Numbered from the stretch's first letter, positions 26,694 through 36,790 are shown. The stretch: 64,000 nucleotides of DNA from an uncultured Prevotella sp. (GCA_946188165.1 CAMHTW010000015.1:1-64000), one strand, 5' to 3'. Program-made: numbers and translations. The notes: generated by a model from the letters alone, not told the origin.

Positions 26694-29633
26694 ATGAAAC
26701 TATTTAAATTGATGATGACTGGTGTGGTAGCTATGTCATCACTGGCTCTTTGGGGTGCAGACTATACCGTCAGTGGGCAGTATGTAACGATTCCTGTGAA
26801 GGATGTAAGAACTGGTAGTCCGCAAATGATACGCCTTCAGGTGGTCAGCGATAACATTATCCGTGTGCAGGCTACTTCCGAAGCACAGTTGCCGGAAAAA
26901 CAGAGTCTGATAGTGGTCAAACAGTCCTCGACTCCTAAGTTCACCGTAACGGATGGCGATGTGTTGTCGGTAAAAGCTCAGAGCGTTGAGGCGCGTGTCG
27001 AGAAAGCCACCGGACGAGTAACCTTCTACGATGCCGATGGCAAGCAGCTGTTGAAGGAGGCTGAGAACGGCAAGACGTTCAAGCCTTTCCGCGTGCCCGA
27101 CCGTGAGATTGGTGTCGACGTGGCGAAGGTCCCCGAGGCGCAGCGCAACGGGCTGACGTGGCGCCTGCTGTTTGATAATCCTCGTACAGAGGCTTTCTAT
27201 GGCTTGGGACAGCACCAGTCTGAGGAACTCAATATGAATGGCTTGAACGAAGACCTTTTCCAATACAATACCAAGGTCAGTGTACCCTTTGTGCTGTCCA
27301 ATAACAATTATGGTCTGCTGTGGGATAGCTACAGTTACTGCCGCTTTGGAAATCCCGATGACTATCAGCAACTGGGCCGTGCTTTCAAGATTTACGACAA
27401 GAAGGGTAGGGAGGGTCATCTGACGGGAACCTATACAGACCGAAACGGTAAGCGTTTGGTCCGTGATGAAGACTCTATTTATTTCGAGTTTGATTGTCCT
27501 GCTGCTTCTGAGCTGGCCAATAGAACGGAGCCGGGAGGCATCAAGAATCTGCCCAAGGGTTTCCGTCTGAACGGCTCAACAGTCGTCTATGAGGGCTTCA
27601 TCGAGTCTAAAGACACCCAATATTATCATTTCATCCTCTATTATGCGGGATATATTAAGGTATATATCGGTGGCGAGGAGGTGGTGCCCGAACGTTGGCG
27701 TACGGCCTGGAACCCCAATACTTACAAGTTCCGTAGGGTGATGCTCGGAGGAAAACGCGAACAGTTGCGTATTGAATGGCAACCTGATGGCGATGTGTCT
27801 TACTGTGGCCTTCGGGCATCAAGAGCCCATAAAGACCAACATGACCTCTCCATTTGGAGTGAGATGGCCAAGGATATGGACTATTACTTCATTGCAGGCC
27901 GGAATGCTGATGAGGTGATTTCCGGCTATCGCACACTGACTGGTAAGGCTCCCGTTTATCCCAAGTGGGTACTGGGCTTCTGGCAGAGTCGCGAACGTTA
28001 TAAGACCTCCGATGAAATCGTCGGCACACTCAGCGAGTTCCGTAAACGTCAGATACCTTGCGACAACATTGTGCAGGACTGGAACTACTGGGTGGAGGAC
28101 CAATGGGGCTCGCATCAGTTCGAGGCCTCGCGCTTCCCCAATCCACAGGCTATGCTCGACAGCGTTCATCAGATGGGTGGACGTTTCATGATCAGCGTAT
28201 GGCCTAAGTTCTATTGCAATACCGACAACTACAAAGAACTTGATAAGAACGGCTGGATGTACCATCAGGCTGTCAAGGACGACATCCACGATTGGGTGGG
28301 TCCTGGCTATGTAGGCTCGTTCTACGATGCCTATGATGCCGGAGCTCGCAAGATGTTCTGGCGGCAGATGGACGAGAACCTGTTTACTAAATATAAATAT
28401 GGTATTGATGCCTGGTGGATGGATGCCTCAGAGCCTAACGTCCGCGACTGCACGCCGATGTGGTATCGCAAGGCGCTCAGCGGTCCTACGGCTTTAGGTA
28501 CGACTACGGAATACTTCAATGCCTATTCAATCGTCAATGCCGACGCCATCTACAATGGTCAGCGTTCAGTTCGTCCCAACCAGCGTGTGTTCCTGTTGAC
28601 CCGTAGCGGCTTTGCTGGCGAACAGCGTTACTCTACGGCAACGTGGAGTGGCGACATCGGCACCCGTTGGGAGGACATGCGTGCCCAGATGACGGCAGGA
28701 CTTAACTATTCGATGTCTGGTCTACCTTTCTGGGGTATGGACCAGGGCGGCTTCTGCGTCGAGAACCGTTATGTGCAGGCACAGCAGCTTTACGACCGTA
28801 CGAAGGTGGAAAACGAAGACTTGAAGGAGTGGCGCGAACTGCAGGCTCGTTGGAGCCAGTTCGGCACCTTTATTCCTTTGTTCCGCGTTCATGGTCAGTG
28901 GCCTCTGCGTGAGATTTGGAACATTGCCCCCGAAGATCATCCCGCCTACCAGTCGTTTGTCTATTACGATAAGTTGCGCTATCGCCTGATGCCCTATCTC
29001 TATTCAATGGCAGGCTGGGTACATCTGAAAGACTACACCATGATGCGCGGCCTTGTGATGGACTTCAATGGCGATCGCGAGATATATAATATCAAGGATC
29101 AGTGGATGTTCGGTCCTGCCTTGATGGCATGTCCTGTAGGCTATTATAAGGCACGTAGTCGCAGCGTCTATTTCCCTAAACAGTGTGGTTGGTACGACCT
29201 GTATACGGGTGAATTCATTGAGGGTGGTCATCGTCTGGTTGTCGATGCACCATACGAACGTATTCCCGTCTATGTCCGTGAAGGCTCGATAATTCCTTTC
29301 GGTCCTGAGATTCAGTATTGTGACGAGAAACCTGCCGACCTCATCAACCTTTATGTCTATGCAGGCAAGGACGCTACGTTCCAACTCTATGAGGACGAGG
29401 GTACCAACTACAACTACGAGAAAGGCAAGTATGCCACTATCGACATCACCTACGACGATGCTTCACGCACAGTTACCTTTGGCAAGCGTAATGGTCAGTT
29501 CAATGGCATGCTGAAGAATCGCCAGTTCAATGTGGTCCTCATCACCAAGAACAGTGCCAAGCCCCTCAACCTCGAGAACCCCGACGGCAAGCTTGTCACC
29601 TACAATGGCAAAGCCCTCACCGTCCAGCTTTAA
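26694..29633 (+). CDS. GH31 glycosidase (alpha-xylosidase/alpha-glucosidase type), possible PA14-like insertion
   Basis: YGIDAWWMDASEPNV; WSGDIGTRWEDM. Confidence 0.9.
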   Translation: MKLFKLMMTGVVAMSSLALWGADYTVSGQYVTIPVKDVRTGSPQMIRLQVVSDNIIRVQATSEAQLPEKQSLIVVKQSSTPKFTVTDGDVLSVKAQSVEARVEKATGRVTFYDADGKQLLKEAENGKTFKPFRVPDREIGVDVAKVPEAQRNGLTWRLLFDNPRTEAFYGLGQHQSEELNMNGLNEDLFQYNTKVSVPFVLSNNNYGLLWDSYSYCRFGNPDDYQQLGRAFKIYDKKGREGHLTGTYTDRNGKRLVRDEDSIYFEFDCPAASELANRTEPGGIKNLPKGFRLNGSTVVYEGFIESKDTQYYHFILYYAGYIKVYIGGEEVVPERWRTAWNPNTYKFRRVMLGGKREQLRIEWQPDGDVSYCGLRASRAHKDQHDLSIWSEMAKDMDYYFIAGRNADEVISGYRTLTGKAPVYPKWVLGFWQSRERYKTSDEIVGTLSEFRKRQIPCDNIVQDWNYWVEDQWGSHQFEASRFPNPQAMLDSVHQMGGRFMISVWPKFYCNTDNYKELDKNGWMYHQAVKDDIHDWVGPGYVGSFYDAYDAGARKMFWRQMDENLFTKYKYGIDAWWMDASEPNVRDCTPMWYRKALSGPTALGTTTEYFNAYSIVNADAIYNGQRSVRPNQRVFLLTRSGFAGEQRYSTATWSGDIGTRWEDMRAQMTAGLNYSMSGLPFWGMDQGGFCVENRYVQAQQLYDRTKVENEDLKEWRELQARWSQFGTFIPLFRVHGQWPLREIWNIAPEDHPAYQSFVYYDKLRYRLMPYLYSMAGWVHLKDYTMMRGLVMDFNGDREIYNIKDQWMFGPALMACPVGYYKARSRSVYFPKQCGWYDLYTGEFIEGGHRLVVDAPYERIPVYVREGSIIPFGPEIQYCDEKPADLINLYVYAGKDATFQLYEDEGTNYNYEKGKYATIDITYDDASRTVTFGKRNGQFNGMLKNRQFNVVLITKNSAKPLNLENPDGKLVTYNGKALTVQL

Positions 29634-30151
29634 AAGTACACAAAAGGTTCCTTTTGTGTACTCTTGATGGTCAGCCAGACGGGTTCGTTGCGGGCTTTGG
29701 CGGCTACGATGAGTTGTTTGAGTTCATATAGCCATTTGCGGCTTTCCAGTACTTGACCTACCAGTTGGTTGCGACCTACGAGGATGCAGCCTGCGGTGTC
29801 CTTGGCGGTGTTGCCCATGTGGATGCGGATGCCCTTGAAAAGGTGGTTGAAGTCGGGGCCACCGAGCAACAACGGGAGCCACATCTTGAACTTAGGACTC
29901 CAAGTAATCACTACAGCGTAACGGCCTTCTGGGATGGCGAAGGGCTTCAACAATTGCGCCTTGACGGGCGAACGAAGTACGGCTTCTTTCGAGACCGATG
30001 TCTTCAACTCCAATGCCGTTGGTTCGAGGGTGTCGCAGAAGTAGGTCTGCTTCTCTCCTGCCAAATACTCGTCATCTACTTTCTCTACAATGTAGAGTTT
30101 GCCTATTGTATAGGTCTTGCGTTTTGCTATGCGTGTCAATACTAATTCCAT
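29630..30151 (-). CDS. DUF5675-like protein
   Basis: LTRIAKRKTYTIGKLYI...CDTLEPT; C-terminus encoded by REP copy A. Confidence 0.7.
   Translation of the reverse strand: MELVLTRIAKRKTYTIGKLYIVEKVDDEYLAGEKQTYFCDTLEPTALELKTSVSKEAVLRSPVKAQLLKPFAIPEGRYAVVITWSPKFKMWLPLLLGGPDFNHLFKGIRIHMGNTAKDTAGCILVGRNQLVGQVLESRKWLYELKQLIVAAKARNEPVWLTIKSTQKEPFVYF
29635..29662. repeat. REP copy A
   Basis: agtacacaaaaggttccttttgtgtact. Confidence 0.9.
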
Positions 30152-30209
30152 ATTCTAAAATTTAATGTTTTCTGAAATTTAATGTTTAATCTTTAATGTT
30201 TAATCTACC

Positions 30210-32477
30210 TTAATGGGACGATGGGACGTTGGGACATTGTGACGTTTTACGGAAGTGATGTCGGTCAACGGATTCAATCCATCCGTCACGTTTCCATCGC
30301 ATGATGATGTTGCGGAGTCCGCTTTCAGAGCAATCATGTTTCAGGGCTCGCAGATCGTCGCGCGAGAAGGCTGGGGCTAGCTGGTCGAAGATGGAGTGGT
30401 TAGCACCATACCGCTGACATTCGTCGTGGGCATTGACGTACTCATTGCGAAGTGCCTCGCCAAACACCTTCATCTGCTGGTCGAGGCAATACTGAGCCAT
30501 CATCAGTGCGAAGTCCAAACAAGCCTTACTCTCCCGAGTACACAAAGGGGACGGTTCTTTTTGTGTACTTTCCAACATGTGGAAGATGACGCCGCAACGG
30601 AAACCGATGACAGCGGCACGCTTACGATAGGTGTCTTTGACGTGATCAATGTCCTTGGCAGCCTCTACGCGTTTCTCTTCTACCCAAGCCTCGATAGCCT
30701 TGCGAAGTCGAGGAGTGTCAACCAGTCCGCTGAACGAACGCAGACGGGTAACGGCCTGCTGAATCCTTGCTTCGTCCTCAGCCGAACGCTTGCCGAACTT
30801 GGGCATCTTCGAGAATGACGCATCAGGCATTTCAGCAACGAGCACACGACTCGAAAGACCGTTCTCAATGTTGTCCGACTTGAAGCACTTGCGCATGGCG
30901 CCGTTGGTGCCCAGCATTGTCCAGTTGTAGGCCACATTGACCACACCCGACTCAGCCTGATCAGAGTTGTAGTCCTGACCCCATTCGCCGTAGTCGAAGC
31001 TCAAACGATAGATGTCGTATTTTGAACTCCAAGAGCCAGCACCGTTCGTTTTGCGGAGGGTATCCAATTCCTCGCCAAAGCTGTACAAGGTGTGTCCCTG
31101 CGCATTCTTAAAACGTTTCAAGAGTGTTGAACAAGAGACCGTTACGGGCACAACGCGAATCAATACGTGTGGGTCTTCGGGAGCTTTCTCATTGGCCTTG
31201 CGGCCTTTCTTGCGCTCCTTCCATTCCTCTTCGCGCTTGCGGGCAAGGGCATCCTCTTCGTCGAGTTGGTGCTTCCAAATATCGACAGCGTTCTTGACTA
31301 CCGATTTGTTAGAAGCCTGCTCACCTCGGATGATACTCATCAGCCCCAACCGATGGGTGTTGCCGTCGCAATACTCAACCGTTACTTGGTCAGCATAAGC
31401 CGCTGCGATGGGCATAATGCCGCAAAGCACAGGCATGTGCATCGAGACAGGCACACCAACCAACGATTCTTTCAAACCGATGGGCAGGGCCTTCACATTA
31501 ACCTTCACGCCAGTCTCTTCGGCTACGGCTTCGGCATCCTCGATTTCATCAGATGGAATCCCCATTTCGAGCGCATTCACAATCTGATCCATCAGACGCG
31601 AACCTTTTGTTGGTTCCTTGCAAGCCGAATCAACGACGGATTTCAGTTCAACGTCAGAGAGTCCGAAACGGGGCATCACCTGCATCAACACCTCTTTCTT
31701 ATTGTCGCAGATGGCTCGGAGATTGACTGCCAATTTATGCAACTTGACGTTTCGTTCACCCTCTGCAGGCTCACCGCCATTCCTACGCCACCACTCGGCC
31801 ACAATAGAAGAGTAGGGGATGCCTTTGAATTTTTTTGGGCACGGATTAACACGGCTCTCATTTTGAGAGACGCTGCTTTTTTCTGCGCAGCCGTCTCCCT
31901 CCTTGAACTCACTAACCTCGAACAGCTTCGGGCTCACATACTTTGTATGATCCTCGGGCACCATATAGATGCACCTTGCGACGTCCTTCACTGCTGCATC
32001 GGGTGTGAATCCCGTAGCCTCTTGCATCAAGGCTTGAGCCTCTTCAGGTGTCATTCCCTCTGGCAATTCCACCAATACGTGAGTACCACGACGAACACTC
32101 TCTTCTACCAGCAGCACCACCAACTGTCCCAGTGTCATTTCACTCCCCTCGCCATTCGGAGAGGGGCTGGGGGTGAGGCTGCTCACAATCTCGTCCGTAT
32201 GCCCTTTCTCGTCAAAGTCCAACATCAGACGATTGAGTGGCTTAACGGCATCAGCAATCGCCCTGTGGTTATCCTTAAACTCTGCGCAATGCGGTGTCCA
32301 TACCGGCAAACGATGCTTCAACTGCTCGTCACCTTTTTCTATACGTGCGCACATCTGCGCGAGCCATGATTCGCGACGAAGTGCCTCCCAGTCCTCCTTG
32401 GTGGCAGGGATGGCAGGGGCGCCGTGCCCCTTGCCGATGCATGTGAATTTCATAGTCATGATCATTGCTTTCTCCAT
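30210..32477 (-). CDS. VirE N-terminal (BT4734-like)/DUF3987 primase-helicase-like protein
   Basis: N-terminus LMLDFDEKGHT, C-terminal DUF3987-like body; three repeat-derived segments. Confidence 0.8.
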   Translation of the reverse strand: MEKAMIMTMKFTCIGKGHGAPAIPATKEDWEALRRESWLAQMCARIEKGDEQLKHRLPVWTPHCAEFKDNHRAIADAVKPLNRLMLDFDEKGHTDEIVSSLTPSPSPNGEGSEMTLGQLVVLLVEESVRRGTHVLVELPEGMTPEEAQALMQEATGFTPDAAVKDVARCIYMVPEDHTKYVSPKLFEVSEFKEGDGCAEKSSVSQNESRVNPCPKKFKGIPYSSIVAEWWRRNGGEPAEGERNVKLHKLAVNLRAICDNKKEVLMQVMPRFGLSDVELKSVVDSACKEPTKGSRLMDQIVNALEMGIPSDEIEDAEAVAEETGVKVNVKALPIGLKESLVGVPVSMHMPVLCGIMPIAAAYADQVTVEYCDGNTHRLGLMSIIRGEQASNKSVVKNAVDIWKHQLDEEDALARKREEEWKERKKGRKANEKAPEDPHVLIRVVPVTVSCSTLLKRFKNAQGHTLYSFGEELDTLRKTNGAGSWSSKYDIYRLSFDYGEWGQDYNSDQAESGVVNVAYNWTMLGTNGAMRKCFKSDNIENGLSSRVLVAEMPDASFSKMPKFGKRSAEDEARIQQAVTRLRSFSGLVDTPRLRKAIEAWVEEKRVEAAKDIDHVKDTYRKRAAVIGFRCGVIFHMLESTQKEPSPLCTRESKACLDFALMMAQYCLDQQMKVFGEALRNEYVNAHDECQRYGANHSIFDQLAPAFSRDDLRALKHDCSESGLRNIIMRWKRDGWIESVDRHHFRKTSQCPNVPSSH
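30537..30569. repeat. REP copy B (in-frame inside CDS)
   Basis: agtacacaaaggggacggttctttttgtgtact. Confidence 0.9.
32143..32180. repeat. GEG palindrome copy 4 (in-frame in CDS)
   Basis: ctcccctcgccattcggagaggggctgggggtgaggct. Confidence 0.9.
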
Positions 32478-32494
32478 AATATAGTCCTCCTTTC

Positions 32495-32929
32495 TTAATA
32501 ATTATTCCACAATGTGTTTGTCTTGCGGGTCATCAGCCACGCTGCAATCTCCAGTGTCTCGTCGCGGAAAAGCTGCTTCATCAGCTCCAGCGGATATTTC
32601 TTCGGAAACGAGAAGTCAATCTTTACGCGACCGCGATGGGGATTACGTTTCGAGTGCTCGCGGGTCAGTTTTACGGCTGCATGGGCTGTCTCGAAGATGG
32701 TATCATACATCGGACCTTTCTTGCCCACATTATAGCGCTTTACGCGTGTACGCCCGTCGGCATCTACCTCAATGCCGCCCTTGTACTTTACTCGCTGACC
32801 ATTGGTCACCTCTTTGTCACTCTCCCAAGGGCAGGGATAGACGTTGATGTCACCGTTGGCCTGGAAGTTAATACTGCCGTCCATCTGGACGTTCTGAACT
32901 AAAAGCTGTTTCTTAAAAATTGGTTTCAT
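32495..32929 (-). CDS. Conserved hypothetical island protein
   Basis: 144-aa ORF directly upstream of the DUF3987 gene on the same strand. Confidence 0.6.
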   Translation of the reverse strand: MKPIFKKQLLVQNVQMDGSINFQANGDINVYPCPWESDKEVTNGQRVKYKGGIEVDADGRTRVKRYNVGKKGPMYDTIFETAHAAVKLTREHSKRNPHRGRVKIDFSFPKKYPLELMKQLFRDETLEIAAWLMTRKTNTLWNNY

Positions 32930-33043
32930 TTTGTTGGGTTTTTGCGAGTGAAGAAGCCTTTGGAAACGCTGGCCAGCTTTAACTCATGAGATTTCTTCAG
33001 CTCACTTCGCCCAGATTAATACTGTTGTTTGTTGACTATCCTT

Positions 33044-33178
33044 TTAGTGATTCATGAAGCGATAGTCCCTCTTCGTCATGCCAGGCATCTGGCACCTGTT
33101 GATCAGCGACAGCTGACGACGTGCATTCTCTGCGATAGTGCCTCGTGCGATTGTGATGCGATTTTTTGTGCGACTCAT
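33044..33178 (-). CDS. Candidate 44-aa small protein
   Basis: MSRTKNRITIARGTIAENARRQLSLINRCQMPGMTKRDYRFMNH* read directly; below ORF-track cutoff. Confidence 0.35.
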   Translation of the reverse strand: MSRTKNRITIARGTIAENARRQLSLINRCQMPGMTKRDYRFMNH

Positions 33179-33411
33179 ATTTTTGATTAGCTCCCGCTTT
33201 TCTTAGGACTGCCAGCTCACATATTCGGCTGCATGCCTCGGAAGACGATGCAAAGGTACAACAAAACTCTTGCGTTTGAAATTTTATAGTCTTGTAACCT
33301 ATTGATACACAAACAAATACAAGAAAACACAAGTCCTGCACAAGTATTTGTACAAGTTTGCGCTGGGAAAACAACAAAAAGGGAACCGACAATTGCCGAT
33401 TCCCTTCATTT

Positions 33412-33444
33412 AGTACACAAAAGGGACGGTTCCTTTTGTGTACT
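33412..33444. repeat. REP copy C
   Basis: agtacacaaaagggacggttccttttgtgtact. Confidence 0.92.
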
Positions 33445-33454
33445 TTTTATGTAC

Positions 33455-34015
33455 TTAATCTACCTGCGAATTCCAGTTCGACTCCGATTTATCGTAGAGC
33501 CCATAGTCGTGAAGCACCATCCATAGTTCCCGTTTACGCGACATCTCCGATATCATACGCGCGCGTACTAATTGATTTACTCTGTCGGTTATCTGTTTGG
33601 CTTTCATGCCTTGAATCTCCGACAGGAAACTACTGGCCTCCGCTTCGTCGTTATAGAAGATGGGGTTCAGTTTGGCCACTATCTCCTTTCTGTTTTCAAT
33701 CTCACATTTCTGCTCCCTTTCTATCCACTCCATCGAAAGCATGCCTATGGCCTGAATCTTCAGTTTGGGCAACGACAACTCAGCAATTTCCCAAACCTCA
33801 CTTATCACAGGCTCTATCTGATGACTGTAAATTTCCCAAAACTCAAACGTGTCACCCCTGCCTATTCTCCTAAGAGCATCCTCCTCATGAATGCTTGTAT
33901 CAGTAGGTTTGGAGGCTTGTAAACGATGCTGCTGACTCAGCCACGCTTCATCCTGCCTAAGAGTGGAAAGCCACTCCGAGGCCGAGGCATAATCCCCGCG
34001 ATTGCTACTCATCAT
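33455..34015 (-). CDS. Hypothetical protein, translationally coupled to 34012-35025
   Basis: ATGA overlap at 34012-34015. Confidence 0.6.
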   Translation of the reverse strand: MMSSNRGDYASASEWLSTLRQDEAWLSQQHRLQASKPTDTSIHEEDALRRIGRGDTFEFWEIYSHQIEPVISEVWEIAELSLPKLKIQAIGMLSMEWIEREQKCEIENRKEIVAKLNPIFYNDEAEASSFLSEIQGMKAKQITDRVNQLVRARMISEMSRKRELWMVLHDYGLYDKSESNWNSQVD

Positions 34016-35025
34016 AGGGCTTCGTCCTCCTCGCGCCAAATGCCGTAGCCACAATTCTGGGCGTGAGCCATCAGATAGGCAAATTCCAGCGAGTCATCAG
34101 CCACCCAGCCTTCTGCCAGATACGCTGAGCGCACCTCGCGCACCTTCTGGGCAAAAAGCTTCATCACTTCAGGTGCAAGCGGATTGTCTCCTGTCATTCG
34201 CCCGTACACTTCCCTGTCCATATAGTCATAGAGCGCCTGAGCCGCCGCCAGCACCACTTTGTCGAACCGCAGGGGCACCACACCGTATATCTCGTCATGC
34301 AGCATCACTAAGTCTGGTCGCAGCTTCAGCTTGCGTCCGCGTTGCCAATGGCGCTCTATCTGAAGAATGGCGTCGATGATAGTCTTCACATAATCACGAG
34401 GAGGAATCTTCGTTCTTTTCGGGTCGCGCACCAGTTCGCTATACTCCGCCGAGAATAGTTCAGCCAATGCATCTTGTGCCGGTTGATAATGACCGTATAC
34501 ATACACGTCGATGGCGAACTTCCTAAGTATGTATGCTATATGCATTGCTATCCGTTCATACTCGGTAGTAGAGAGCCACTCCACCAACTGCTTGTTCGAC
34601 ACCCACCAGTTGTTTTTGATGCCAAAGGCCTCCTTCAGGTCGAACGTGTAGTACAGGCTCAGGTCGTGGCAAAGCCCGGCCACATCCAATATTAGTCGCA
34701 GACGGGCCATCTCCCTGTCTGTCAGCGTCAGCTGTTCCTTCAGCGACAATAGCGGGTTGGTGCGATAACCTGACTCTACCTGCGGTGAGATATCTTCCCA
34801 AGGCATCGGTTTCCTGCCCTCGTCAGCCGTCCAAAACTCGTCCGACAGCCACATTGCCAATAGCGCCGACCCATGCTTCTCCGTCAACAACCGCTCTACC
34901 TGCGCAAGCACGAAAGCCCTGCGCTCGTCACCTTCCAGTTTGCTGGCCTTTGCAAGCCCTGTTCCCCTGAAATATCTTCTCTCAATCTGTGCCAACGCTT
35001 CCTTGGCCGTTATTGTTTGAGTCAT
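34012..35025 (-). CDS. Hypothetical protein
   Basis: Long ORF with ordinary composition. Confidence 0.65.
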   Translation of the reverse strand: MTQTITAKEALAQIERRYFRGTGLAKASKLEGDERRAFVLAQVERLLTEKHGSALLAMWLSDEFWTADEGRKPMPWEDISPQVESGYRTNPLLSLKEQLTLTDREMARLRLILDVAGLCHDLSLYYTFDLKEAFGIKNNWWVSNKQLVEWLSTTEYERIAMHIAYILRKFAIDVYVYGHYQPAQDALAELFSAEYSELVRDPKRTKIPPRDYVKTIIDAILQIERHWQRGRKLKLRPDLVMLHDEIYGVVPLRFDKVVLAAAQALYDYMDREVYGRMTGDNPLAPEVMKLFAQKVREVRSAYLAEGWVADDSLEFAYLMAHAQNCGYGIWREEDEAL

Positions 35026-35090
35026 ACTCTTTTATTTCCTTCTACAATTCTTTCTCAATTAGCCTGCAAAGGTACAAATTTTCCAGCAGA

Positions 35091-35120
35091 TACACAAAAA
35101 GAACCGTCCCTTTTGTGTAC
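35091..35120. repeat. REP copy D (inverse orientation)
   Basis: tacacaaaaagaaccgtcccttttgtgtac. Confidence 0.9.
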
Positions 35121-35197
35121 ATTGAAATTTTTTTTGTCTAAAGCATTGTGAATTGAGATATTTTTCATACCTTTGTCGCAAATTTAAAGACAAAACG

Positions 35198-35857
35198 ATG
35201 ACGAATAGACTTATTTTATTTGTATTGATGTGTGTTGCCACAATAGCGCAGGCGCAGACAGAAAAAGGGAAATGGACGTTTGTGCCAACATTTGGTGACA
35301 ACCTTATTATCAGTCAGCCACTCGACTACGAGATTGGTATCACGGCTGGTGTCGGTGTTGACTGGCAGGCGTTGAATCGTGTGGCAGTATCATCGGGTGT
35401 GTTCTATTCATTGGAACGTTACCGTTCGAATCTCCTGTCAATGAACAATGGTTTTACCATCAACACAGGACGCATAGAAATCCCTCTGTTGGCCAATGTC
35501 TATGTATACAAGAATCTTGCACTGAAAGCAGGTATTCAGGCTAACTTCCGCCTTCACTCTGGAGCACAAGACCAGGAAGAAACGTCAGAGTCGTCTTATA
35601 ATATGTCGCTAACAACAACATCCAAAAATACTGGAGATGCTATGCATGCATTTTACTTCTCCATTCCTGTGGGTGTTTCCTATGAATTCAATCGTTTCGT
35701 CTTTGATCTGCGCTATGTGTTTGGCTTGCAGAATTTGCGGTTAAACTATCGGAGTGAATATGGCAGTCTTTACAATCAGCTGATAGTGTCTGAAGGTGGG
35801 TATTATGGTGACAAAAAGGTAAACAAACTACAACTTACCATAGGTTACCGACTATAA
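35198..35857 (+). CDS. Outer-membrane beta-barrel-like protein
   Basis: Signal peptide MTNRLILFVLMCVATIAQAQ; barrel-like C-terminus ending QLTIGYRL. Confidence 0.7.
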   Translation: MTNRLILFVLMCVATIAQAQTEKGKWTFVPTFGDNLIISQPLDYEIGITAGVGVDWQALNRVAVSSGVFYSLERYRSNLLSMNNGFTINTGRIEIPLLANVYVYKNLALKAGIQANFRLHSGAQDQEETSESSYNMSLTTTSKNTGDAMHAFYFSIPVGVSYEFNRFVFDLRYVFGLQNLRLNYRSEYGSLYNQLIVSEGGYYGDKKVNKLQLTIGYRL

Positions 35858-35874
35858 ATAATCAAGACTCATGT

Positions 35875-35905
35875 GTACACAAAAGGGACGGTTCCTTTTG
35901 TGTAC
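35875..35905. repeat. REP copy E, flanking the transposase 3' end
   Basis: gtacacaaaagggacggttccttttgtgtac. Confidence 0.93.
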
Positions 35906-35908
35906 TTT

Positions 35909-36700
35909 TCATATCTTCCTGATGATGCCCTCGCTGACGCCAGTTAATCTGCTGATTTGACGGATACTGGCTCCATAATCCTTCGCCATACGGATGATGT
36001 CGTTGCGATGGTCTTTCGGGTAATGCTGAATCTCGGTAAGATTGTCGTTGTTGCAGATGGTGTGAAGATATTCGCGCACCTTTTCATCGGTAACTCTTAC
36101 GGCGGTCTCGTTGCCGAAGTCGAGGATGTTGAGCGCCTTCGGGAGAGGCTCGTTGACCAGGGCAGTCAGATCTTCCCTTGATATCCTTCCAAACACGTGT
36201 TGAGTAGTGCAGACAGGTAATGCACAGGGCTTCGAATCGTCATATTCACACCAGCTGCTCCAGGTATAACCGTCCACCGAAGAAGCTATGCCGGCTGCTA
36301 TCGGATTCTGATGGATATACCTCAGCAGAGTAATGAAATACCCCATGTCGTTAACAGGCTCACTCTTGAAACGGTCTTGGAAAAGATGGCCGGAACGTTC
36401 GTATTTCAGATTGAAATACTGCGCATAGGCAATGGTAATGCTCTTGACGGGTGGCATCAGCCCCTCATCGAGTTCGCGAAGCAGCAGGTGGACATGATTC
36501 GTCATGAGGCAATAGGCGTAGACGATGCAATGCGGCGGCAGCGGATGCCCCTGCTTGTCTTCCGGATGAGTCTGAAGTCGGAGCAGCTTTAAGAACTTCC
36601 AATAATCAGACCGCTCCTCAAAGATATCCTGATGATTGATACCCCTCAGCATAACGTGGTAGATGCCCGTACCACTCTTTTCTCTTGCTTTTCTTGGCAT
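35909..36700 (-). mobile_element. REP-associated tyrosine (Y1) transposase, RAYT/Transposase_17 type
   Basis: MPRKAREKSGTGIYHVMLRGINHQDIF, YCLMTNHVHLLLRE (HuH motif), QYFNLKYERSGHLFQDRFKSEPV. Confidence 0.92.
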
Positions 36701-36756
36701 AACTTTTTCGAATAGTCGTGCAAAGATAAGCAATAATCCACAAACCACCAAGGAAA

Positions 36757-36790
36757 AGTACACAAAAAGAACCGTCCCTTTTGTGTACTT
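36757..36790. repeat. REP copy F (inverse orientation), flanking the transposase 5' end
   Basis: aagtacacaaaaagaaccgtcccttttgtgtact. Confidence 0.92.

Noticed and set aside
31167-32369. 400-aa plus-strand ORF
   Set aside because: Antisense to the VirE/DUF3987 CDS with family-like content; a shadow ORF.
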